A stretch of DNA of 46,919 nucleotides from Bacteroidales bacterium (lineage in GTDB: Bacteria > Bacteroidota > Bacteroidia > Bacteroidales > VadinHA17), in the NCBI GenBank assembly GCA_015712185.1, contig JADDYF010000459.1, positions 1-46,919 on the forward strand. Direction: 5' to 3'. Each line of letters begins with the position of its first letter. Positions within the stretch are counted from its first letter, which is position 1. The position numbers and the translations under genes are program-made. Shown in pieces: positions 40,918 through 46,919 of this stretch. The notes below the pieces were generated by a model, which had not been told where the DNA came from, did not search any database, and saw only the letters and a program-made list of their open reading frames with translations.

Positions 40918-42894
40918 ATGAGAACCGGGATATTTTTCAGGATAATACTGACTTCAATGCTCCTCCTGAGCAATCTTCTTACGGTTGATTCCCAGGTTGT
41001 TGTTGAAAGATCAAAGAACAAAATTGTGATTTCGGGAATACCTTATTATGTTCACATTGTCAAAAAAGGTGAAACAGCATATTCCATTTCAAGAGCATAT
41101 GGACTTACTGTTGAAGAGCTGACAAGGGAAAATCCGCCTGCAGTATATGGTGTCAATGAAGGTCAGACTCTCAGGATCCCGGTGAGCCTGGTCAGAGAAC
41201 CATCGGAGCTTCCTTCCGCACCGGCAAAACAACCGCGCGATGAGAGCAAATATATTTATCATAATCTTCAGCCCGGAGAAACTATATATTCACTTTCAAA
41301 ATCGTATGGTGTTTCGGAAAATGACATAATTGAAAGCAATCCGGGGATTGAAATCAACAAATTACCAGTAGGGGCGGAGATTGCCATTCCAAGGAAACCT
41401 TTTATGACAGATAAGCAGGAGTTTGCAGTGCAGGACTCAAAATATTTATTTCATAAGGTTGAGAGGGGTGAATCGATGGCTTCAATTGCAGAGAAATATG
41501 GACTTACATTAAGAGAGTTAAGAAGGGAAAACAGGGAACAGCGGTTTCCTCAGGTTGGCGATTATATCAGGATCCCCGTAGCAAAGATGGAACGGGCTCC
41601 TGAAAGAATAATACCTGTACCTGATACTATACCTGTTGCTGTTAGTGATTCGGTTGTGGAATGGGTGCGTCCGACCGGCTATACCCCGGTACGGAACCTT
41701 AGAGGATCATATGATGTTGCGGTCCTTCTTCCTTTTTATCTGAACGAAAACTCCGACAGGATTGAAATCGATTCCTCAAAATGGATTAAGGGAAAAAAAA
41801 TCTACAGACCTCTAAGGAGGCCTGAAGACTGGATTTATTCAAGAAGCAAGGGATTTATCGAAATGTACAACGGCATTTTGCTTGCTGCCGACACCCTGAG
41901 GACCCTTGGTCTTAATATCAACCTGCATTCTTATGATATTAAAAGTGATACTGTTGATCTGACACGCCTCATAGAGTCCGGCAGGCTTGACAATATGGAT
42001 CTGATAATCGGACCTGCATATTCTTATAATCTGGCGATCGCAGCCCGGTTTGCCGGGAAACTTGGAATTCCGGTGGTGTCGCCTGTTCCCCTTATCAATT
42101 ATTCTGTTCTCATAAACAATCCTGAACTCTTCATAGTAAATTCATCGCTTGATGTTGTTCAGACTTATATAGCAAAAAAAGCAAGTGAGTTTTCTGATCA
42201 CAATTTTGTATTCATTCATTCAGATACTGCAGGAACAGACCAGAGTGTGAAGAATTTCAGGGATAAGCTAATTAATGAACTTGCCTCAAGGATACCCTAT
42301 GAAGAAATACGATTCAAGGAATTTCTGTTTTATGGCCGCTCAACTTTTGATAATGATTCAATAAACAGGCTTAGTCATGCACTATCCGAAAGTATGGGGA
42401 ATGTTATAATCATTGCCTCTGAGGATGGTCCGGTAATCAGCGAGACAATGCAGGACATTCATGCACTGCTCAGAAAATTCGATATAAAGGTGATCGGGTA
42501 TCCGGCAATAAGGGGTATCGATAATCTGGATCCCAAATATTTCTTCGATCTCGACATAATGGTGTATTCTCCATACTGGATAGATTACAATAAAGATGAT
42601 GTAAAGGAGTTTAATTCCGATTACCGAAAAATATTCCTTACAGAACCCGGTGAGATGAGTTATGCATGGACAGGATATGATATTGCATATTACTTTCTGA
42701 GCGGAATGGCAATACACGGGAAGGATTTTATTGTTCATCCTGAAATACATAATCCTGATCTGTTGCAGACTGAATTTAACTTTGTACGCAGGAATATATT
42801 TGACGGACTGGAGAATCAGAAGCTGTATCTGATCAGGTATACAAAGGATTACGAAGTTATACTTGTCAAGGAGAATGCTCTTGCCGGGGAGTAA
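40918..42894 (+). CDS. PBP1-like and triple-LysM envelope protein
   Basis: An exported 658-residue protein. After a signal peptide (IILTSMLLLSNLLTVDSQ) come three LysM modules at about 43-90, 112-160 and 170-222: VKKGETAYSISRAYGLT, LQPGETIYSLSKSYGVS and VERGESMASIAEKYGLT. These bind peptidoglycan glycan. The C-terminal 390 residues form a type I periplasmic-binding fold (VAVLLPFYLNENSD, ESGRLDNMDLIIGPAYSYNLAIAARFAGKLGIPVVSP) like branched-chain amino-acid receptors. The combination is common in Bacteroidota; the ligand is unknown. A GC-rich hairpin lies just downstream. Confidence 0.85.
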   Translation: MRTGIFFRIILTSMLLLSNLLTVDSQVVVERSKNKIVISGIPYYVHIVKKGETAYSISRAYGLTVEELTRENPPAVYGVNEGQTLRIPVSLVREPSELPSAPAKQPRDESKYIYHNLQPGETIYSLSKSYGVSENDIIESNPGIEINKLPVGAEIAIPRKPFMTDKQEFAVQDSKYLFHKVERGESMASIAEKYGLTLRELRRENREQRFPQVGDYIRIPVAKMERAPERIIPVPDTIPVAVSDSVVEWVRPTGYTPVRNLRGSYDVAVLLPFYLNENSDRIEIDSSKWIKGKKIYRPLRRPEDWIYSRSKGFIEMYNGILLAADTLRTLGLNINLHSYDIKSDTVDLTRLIESGRLDNMDLIIGPAYSYNLAIAARFAGKLGIPVVSPVPLINYSVLINNPELFIVNSSLDVVQTYIAKKASEFSDHNFVFIHSDTAGTDQSVKNFRDKLINELASRIPYEEIRFKEFLFYGRSTFDNDSINRLSHALSESMGNVIIIASEDGPVISETMQDIHALLRKFDIKVIGYPAIRGIDNLDPKYFFDLDIMVYSPYWIDYNKDDVKEFNSDYRKIFLTEPGEMSYAWTGYDIAYYFLSGMAIHGKDFIVHPEIHNPDLLQTEFNFVRRNIFDGLENQKLYLIRYTKDYEVILVKENALAGE

Positions 42895-42910
42895 GAATCT
42901 GATGAAATCC

Positions 42911-42927
42911 GCGGAAATCTCTTCCGC
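42911..42927 (+). terminator. possible weak hairpin after the LysM gene
   Basis: GCGGAA-ATCTC-TTCCGC is a six-pair stem 16 bases after the stop. There is no T run, so termination is uncertain. Confidence 0.35.
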
Positions 42928-42937
42928 CGCAGAATTT

Positions 42938-42957
42938 ATGTTAATAAAAATTAACAT
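42938..42957 (+). promoter_or_regulatory. perfect inverted repeat upstream of the ECF sigma gene
   Basis: ATGTTAAT-AAAA-ATTAACAT is an 8-bp perfect palindrome with a four-base spacer, 42 bases before the chosen sigma-factor start. It is a candidate operator for the sigma operon; an RNA hairpin role is also possible. Confidence 0.4.
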
Positions 42958-42999
42958 TCGGGAATAATTGCATCGGGGATATTGTCTAAAAGAAGAATA

Positions 43000-43560
43000 A
43001 TGATCAACGGATCATACCGGCAGTTCGGGGAGGATGAACTGGTAAAGGCATCACTTGGCGGTGATAAGCGTGCATTCGGGGAGATTGTATGCCGGTATCA
43101 GAAAATGGTTGCCAGAACGGTAAAAGGAATGCTAGGAGATTCGGTTTATGCTGAAGACATCGGACAGGATGTGTTCGTAAAATTGTATCATTCGTTGTCC
43201 GAGTTCAGGGGAGAAGCAAAACTGTCAACATATATACAGAGGATTGCAGTTAATCTGACCCTGAATGAGATAAAGAGAAGAAAACGGTTTTTCTCAATGT
43301 TTTCGCAGAAAGGAAACAGTGAGATGCATGAATTTGAGGTTGGACATCATGAGAATGAGGATAGAATAGAGGCTAAGGAAATAGTGAACAAGGCACTGCA
43401 GAAAATGGACCCCAAGTTCAGGATAATAGTAACGATGAGAATGTTGCAGGGTTATTCAACGAAAGAAACTGCAGAAATACTTGGTCTGCCCCTGGGAACA
43501 GTTCTCTCACGGCTTTCAAGGGCACAGGAACAGTTAAAGGGAATTTTGGAAAATTTATAG
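43000..43560 (+). CDS. ECF-type RNA polymerase sigma factor
   Basis: A sigma-70 family factor of about 186 residues with region 2 (ASLGGDKRAFGEIVCRYQKMVARTV, then DIGQDVFVKLYHSLSEFRG) and region 4 (MRMLQGYSTKETAEILGLPLGTVLSRLSRAQEQL). I prefer the ATG at 43000 over the TTG at 42982 of the track. The next two genes encode a small membrane protein and a membrane-tethered Spy-like protein, so this is probably an envelope-stress regulon controlled through the membrane. A perfect inverted repeat lies upstream. Confidence 0.9.
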   Translation: MINGSYRQFGEDELVKASLGGDKRAFGEIVCRYQKMVARTVKGMLGDSVYAEDIGQDVFVKLYHSLSEFRGEAKLSTYIQRIAVNLTLNEIKRRKRFFSMFSQKGNSEMHEFEVGHHENEDRIEAKEIVNKALQKMDPKFRIIVTMRMLQGYSTKETAEILGLPLGTVLSRLSRAQEQLKGILENL

Positions 43561-43565
43561 TCAAT

Positions 43566-43919
43566 ATGAAACCTTCAGAGATTAAGAAACTCATTATCAG
43601 TTCAATGGAACCTGATTCAGATTCAGGGGGAATCGCCAGGCAGCTGGAAGATGAAGGTATTTCCTTTGATTTCAGCGGAGGATTCAGCGAAAAGGTCATT
43701 GACAAAATATTTACTGCAGGAAAAGTCGTCAACCGCCAGACAGAGTTCATCAGAGGCCTTAATTACGCGTTCTACAGGGTGGTTCTGACAGGTGTAGCTG
43801 CTATTGTTGTATTGCTGATATCAATTTTTCTGATGGAGGGATCAATTTCATTTGATTCTTTCCTGGGGCTTGGTGATAGTTATGATGAGAGTATTGTCTG
43901 CCTGTTAACAGGTAATTAA
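43566..43919 (+). CDS. small single-pass membrane protein, candidate anti-sigma factor
   Basis: A 117-residue protein starting five bases after the sigma gene. Residues 1-75 are hydrophilic and mildly acidic, then one membrane helix (VVLTGVAAIVVLLISIFLM) and a short C-terminal tail. Size, topology and position immediately after an ECF sigma suggest an anti-sigma factor, but I see no zinc-binding HxxxCxxC motif or other family signature, so this rests on context alone. Confidence 0.6.
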   Translation: MKPSEIKKLIISSMEPDSDSGGIARQLEDEGISFDFSGGFSEKVIDKIFTAGKVVNRQTEFIRGLNYAFYRVVLTGVAAIVVLLISIFLMEGSISFDSFLGLGDSYDESIVCLLTGN

Positions 43920-43930
43920 TTATCTTAAAC

Positions 43931-44461
43931 ATGAAAGCAAAGTCTATTTTTATATTACTGATTACACTTGTAGTCGGATTCGTGCTCGGCATGCTTACAT
44001 CTGCCCAGATCAGATTCCAAAGGCTCAGACCTGTAAGGATGTATTTTTCCGAAGAGCGTTTCAGGGAAGGATTTTATAATATGATCCAGCCTGATGAGAA
44101 ACAGAAAGCAGAGATTGAAAAGATACTTTCCAAATATGCAAAATTGAACAGCGAGGTTCAGAGCAATTTCAGGAAGGAGCTTGAAACAAACATGAAGGAG
44201 TTCAGGAAGGAGATCGATTCGAAACTGACAAAGGAGCAGCTTGCACGGATCAAGGAAATGGATGAGCGGCGTCAGGAAATGATCAGGCAGGGCAGGAGGA
44301 ACCGTGATAATGATTCACTCAATAACAGGAGCTTTGGAAGAGGCAACCGTGACAGAAGGCCGGACGGTCAGAGAAGAACCTACCCTGGTGACCATCCACC
44401 TGATCCCGGCGTTCCACCACCACCTCCGCCACCCAGGGATACAGTCTCTACCCGATTATAA
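43931..44461 (+). CDS. Spy/CpxP- or CnrX-like periplasmic sensor protein
   Basis: A 176-residue protein with an N-terminal membrane anchor (IFILLITLVVGFVLGMLTSA) and a long helical Arg/Glu/Lys-rich region with ERFREGFYNMIQPDEKQKAEIEKIL and LTKEQLARIKEMDERR. These resemble the LTxxQ-like helices of Spy/CpxP and periplasmic heavy-metal sensors. The C-terminus is a low-complexity Arg/Asn/Gly stretch ending in seven prolines. It follows the candidate anti-sigma by 11 bases. A CnrX-like signal-sensing role for the sigma/anti-sigma pair is an inference. Its end overlaps the convergent TPR gene by 14 bases. Confidence 0.65.
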   Translation: MKAKSIFILLITLVVGFVLGMLTSAQIRFQRLRPVRMYFSEERFREGFYNMIQPDEKQKAEIEKILSKYAKLNSEVQSNFRKELETNMKEFRKEIDSKLTKEQLARIKEMDERRQEMIRQGRRNRDNDSLNNRSFGRGNRDRRPDGQRRTYPGDHPPDPGVPPPPPPPRDTVSTRL

Positions 44462-46679
44462 ATAAAAGATAGTCAAGAAGAATCGGGAGATCATCAGCAT
44501 TGACTCCCAGTGAAACCAGCATTTGCCGGTCATCGGTAAAGATGGTCATGAACTTTTCCCTGGATATTTCACCACTTATTATACTTTGCCTGTAAAGATC
44601 AATTGCATCTTTCTTTCTGCCTTTACACAGAGCAAGGTGACCCATGTTGATCAGGTCGTGAGCATTGAGCTTACCAGCCGAGAGCCGTTCATAATATTTT
44701 TCAGAATCGTCAAATCTGCCGAGGGCAAAATAACAGAATGCAATAGGCCGCAGTATCCTAAGGTTACCAGGTTCTTTATATTCAACAATGAAATAGTGCT
44801 TCAATGCATTTTCATACTCCCTGAGATCGAGGTAACAATGAGCTGTCATTATAGCTGTGTGAATATTTTCAGGCTCCATCTCACCAGCCTCGATGTAATA
44901 ATCGAGAGCTTCGTTTGTCCTTCCCAGCCGGCGCAGGCAGAATCCTATCTTTTTTATAGTCCACACCTTTCTGTCGATCATCTCAGCCCGCATATAATAT
45001 TTAAGCGCTGATTCATAATCACCAGTCTCCTGGCAGCAGTAACCTGTCTTTTCATACAACAATGCATCATCGGGCTTTTCTTTTGCCTGCTTCAGGTAAA
45101 GGGCAAGAGCATCGTCATAAAAGTCCTTGCTGAAGAAATAGTCTGCAAGTCCGGCTTCTGCTTCCTGTGCATTGCATGTTATCCTGAAGAATTCAGAATT
45201 ATAAATATCAAGTTTACCGGTGAAAATATCCTCAAATTCTTTTTTGTACGGTGAAAGCTTGAAGAACCTGTAAAAATCCTGAAGATATTGAGTGACATTT
45301 ATTCTGAATTTCCTGGTGGGATCCGTTATAGATTCATCATCCTCAAGCTGTTGCAGTCCCTCGATTTCCATGCGGAACACTTTCAGCATCATATTTTTCT
45401 GCGATGACGGAAGATACTTCAGGTTAAGAACAAGCGAATATTTATCGGAGTTACAGATAAAAGGTGTTTTATATAAAGCTTCTGCAAGCTCATTGGTTCC
45501 CGGCCCGAGCACATCATCCCTGAAAATCTCGTCCACAACCTCATGATCGGGATAAAACGGGACAAACCAGTTCTGGAAGTCCTTGAAAAAGTCAAAATGC
45601 TTAAGGTTGGCAAAAGCAGACATATACACATCGGCTCCCTCCATCTGCAGCTTTGTCAGTTCCTCCATGGTCTTGAATATTTCATCCGAGCCGGTTATCA
45701 TTTCCGACCAGTCAGGATTCTTCTCTTCATTTTTATCCTTGGGGAGGATGTTATCCAGGTCGAGTTTCTCCTCAATTCTCGGCCTGAGCTTTGCTACCTG
45801 CGGCAGGATCTCATCATGCAGCTTCCTGCTCAGCTTCTCTGTCTCGCGCGATCTGATTGTCTGCAATACAATTATTCTGCAATGTTCTCTGAACAGGGTG
45901 GCTGCACTCATCTCCCTGATCCTTGAGGTGATCTGCGGATAGAGAAGCACTCTTCCGTTATAATAATGCAGGTTCAGGATCAGTCCGGCTAGAGCCCGTT
46001 CCATCACCTGGTCCTGTCCCGATTGATATATATCTGTGAGAAACAGGAGTTTTTCAGTCTGCCAGGTCCTTAATGCACTCAGAGTAATAGCCGTTGTAAA
46101 CAGGCTGGTTTCGTACCACCTGAATTTTCCGGAGTTCAGAATAATTGAAATGAGACTTCCTTCAGCTTCGCCATAATAGTCGGTCAGCCAAAGATGGTTA
46201 AAGATGTTCTTTATGAGCCGTTTGTGCTTCCTGGCTATTGCTGATTCAGGATTAGGGATCAGCTCCTGGCTCAGTTTAAGCCATTCGTCGAGTTCTGATT
46301 TGAACATCAGGTCATCCACTGTCTCAACGATCGTCTTGCCTGTCAGCTTCTGTTCTTTTTCCGTCTGTTGTTTTACCCAGTAGGTGTTCCATCCCGAGAA
46401 ATGTGACAATATGTCCTGTCTTACGCGGTCCGAAAGTCCGAGGATTGACTGGATCAGCTTCAGATAGACCTTTTCGCGTTCAGGATCTTTTACACCTTCT
46501 ATTGTATATGTGAGCATATTCCGGTAAGTCATAACAATATCCTCATACTCATCACGTAAATCGCCTGATGTGGCGCCGGTAATCATATCGGCAAGGATAT
46601 CAAGACTTTGCTTTATTCTTTTTTCCGAAATAAGTGAGCAAAGCTGTTTATGCTGCTGTATGATCTTTTTTATATCCAT
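44448..46679 (-). CDS. large TPR protein of unknown function
   Basis: A 743-residue soluble protein. The first 500 residues are helical without a motif that I recognise. The C-terminal part (about 515-720) is a run of tetratricopeptide repeats: AEAGLADYFFSKDFYDDALALYLKQ, LLYEKTGYCCQETGDYESALKYYMR, KIGFCLRRLGRTNEALDYYIEA and RPIAFCYFALGRFDDSEKYYERL. I chose MDIKKIIQQ at 46679 because AGGAGG sits a few bases upstream on the minus strand, a strong Shine-Dalgarno sequence rarely seen in this phylum. It is divergent from the ygiQ-like gene. Confidence 0.8.
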   Translation of the reverse strand: MDIKKIIQQHKQLCSLISEKRIKQSLDILADMITGATSGDLRDEYEDIVMTYRNMLTYTIEGVKDPEREKVYLKLIQSILGLSDRVRQDILSHFSGWNTYWVKQQTEKEQKLTGKTIVETVDDLMFKSELDEWLKLSQELIPNPESAIARKHKRLIKNIFNHLWLTDYYGEAEGSLISIILNSGKFRWYETSLFTTAITLSALRTWQTEKLLFLTDIYQSGQDQVMERALAGLILNLHYYNGRVLLYPQITSRIREMSAATLFREHCRIIVLQTIRSRETEKLSRKLHDEILPQVAKLRPRIEEKLDLDNILPKDKNEEKNPDWSEMITGSDEIFKTMEELTKLQMEGADVYMSAFANLKHFDFFKDFQNWFVPFYPDHEVVDEIFRDDVLGPGTNELAEALYKTPFICNSDKYSLVLNLKYLPSSQKNMMLKVFRMEIEGLQQLEDDESITDPTRKFRINVTQYLQDFYRFFKLSPYKKEFEDIFTGKLDIYNSEFFRITCNAQEAEAGLADYFFSKDFYDDALALYLKQAKEKPDDALLYEKTGYCCQETGDYESALKYYMRAEMIDRKVWTIKKIGFCLRRLGRTNEALDYYIEAGEMEPENIHTAIMTAHCYLDLREYENALKHYFIVEYKEPGNLRILRPIAFCYFALGRFDDSEKYYERLSAGKLNAHDLINMGHLALCKGRKKDAIDLYRQSIISGEISREKFMTIFTDDRQMLVSLGVNADDLPILLDYLLFIIG

Positions 46680-46682
46680 TAT

Positions 46683-46688
46683 TCCTCC
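46683..46688 (-). promoter_or_regulatory. strong Shine-Dalgarno sequence of the TPR gene
   Basis: AGGAGG on the minus strand lies three bases before the ATG at 46679 and decides the start over the track's ATG at 46718. Such a canonical site is unusual for Bacteroidota. Confidence 0.6.
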
Positions 46689-46802
46689 TGTAACCTGGTC
46701 CATGTGACAAAATAACACTGAACTTTTGAGTAAAACATATATGCAACAATCAGGCCGGAACGATAAAAAGCACTTTAAATATAGAGAATCTGAAACATTA
46801 TA

Positions 46803-46810
46803 TACTTTTG
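46803..46810 (+). promoter_or_regulatory. Bacteroidota -7 box for the ygiQ-like gene
   Basis: TACTTTTG matches TAnnTTTG, 23 bases before the proposed TTG start at 46833. Confidence 0.45.
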
Positions 46811-46832
46811 GAGGTTATCAGATATTTTTAGC

Positions 46833-46919
46833 TTGGAATCCGGTTACAGTATAACCAAATGGCTCCCAACAAGCAGGAAAGAGCTTGAGAAGCATAAGCT
46901 TGATGAACTGGATGTTATC
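46833..46919 (+). CDS. YgiQ-type radical SAM protein, N-terminal fragment (partial)
   Basis: The frame from a TTG at 46833 runs off the window end with 29 codons. It contains ITKWLPTSRKELEKHKLDELDVI, which resembles the conserved start of YgiQ-family radical SAM proteins (LPTSrkEmex.GwdxLDvI). A -7 box lies upstream. The CxxxCxxC cluster motif, expected several hundred residues on, is outside the window. The start codon is uncertain because no ATG is available in this frame after the promoter. Confidence 0.55.
   Translation, partial: MESGYSITKWLPTSRKELEKHKLDELDVI

Noticed and set aside
42382-42957. 191-residue minus-strand ORF
   Set aside because: Antisense to the end of the LysM gene; Ile/Cys-rich translation typical of a shadow frame.
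44523-45011. 162-residue plus-strand ORF
   Set aside because: Antisense to the TPR region of the large minus-strand gene.

Overview
The window looks like a chromosomal segment of a member of the Bacteroidota, most likely class Bacteroidia (Bacteroidales/Marinilabiliales-like; this rank is inference). Four things support this. There are two SusC/SusD pairs. Lineage-typical families are present (DUF4835, DUF3276, DUF5606, the Bacteroidota omega subunit, a PBP1-LysM protein). The block bamD-rpoZ-coaBC-DUF4835-recN has the order usual in this phylum. Many genes are preceded by the Bacteroidota -7 element TAnnTTTG. I see no rRNA, tRNA, CRISPR array, transposase or phage gene.

Layout. 1-4.5 kb: the 3' end of an unknown gene, thioredoxin reductase, an SRPBCC protein, a secreted unknown, an orphan TorD-like chaperone, and a PLP-dependent alpha-oxoamine synthase. 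4.6-10.6 kb: the housekeeping block bamD, rpoZ, coaBC, DUF4835, recN, then fabI. 10.6-13.8 kb: histidine degradation (hutI and a fused formiminotransferase-cyclodeaminase). 13.8-24.4 kb: two SusC/SusD outer-membrane uptake pairs without adjacent hydrolases. Between them lie a murein-peptide NlpC/P60 endopeptidase and a small four-helix-bundle (S23/IVP) gene bracketed by inverted arrays of an 8-bp word. 24.6-30 kb: a short membrane HD phosphodiesterase of the PgpH type, then ftsK-lolA and a lipoprotein on the minus strand. 30-36.4 kb: argF, DUF456 and DUF3276 genes, and the run nusB-yajC-ybbR-coaE-djlA followed by DUF5606. 36.4-42.9 kb: agmatinase-like gene, mazG and a SAM-hydrolase-like gene (minus), phoH, purC and a LysM/periplasmic-binding-fold protein. 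43-46.9 kb: an ECF sigma factor with a small membrane protein and a Spy/CnrX-like protein, a large TPR protein on the minus strand, and the start of a YgiQ-type radical SAM gene.

Most genes are core cell maintenance: envelope assembly (BamD, LolA, YajC, FabI), CoA synthesis (CoaBC, CoaE), repair and segregation (RecN, FtsK), and transcription (RpoZ, NusB). The accessory interest lies in the non-coding architecture. The clearest anomaly is at 18498-19048: nine in-register 8-bp words (GTCTNAKG) on one side and eight inverted words on the other flank an S23-like gene. This is the layout of the intervening sequences of 23S rRNA, but here it sits between protein genes. A related cluster of 7-bp-word arrays fills the argF/DUF456 gap without such a gene. 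In several of these arrays the neighbouring gene's stop codon lies inside or next to the repeat.

Other points: a 12-A tract at the CoaC/CoaB junction, a 12-bp repeat expansion inside hutI, a dispersed CCTTTGTG/GTGGTTAA palindrome family, a PgpH-like protein lacking the extracellular domain, and TAnnTTAG-type -7 boxes in front of hutI and both susC genes where most other genes have TAnnTTTG. No database search or folding calculation was run; all family calls are from reading the sequence.
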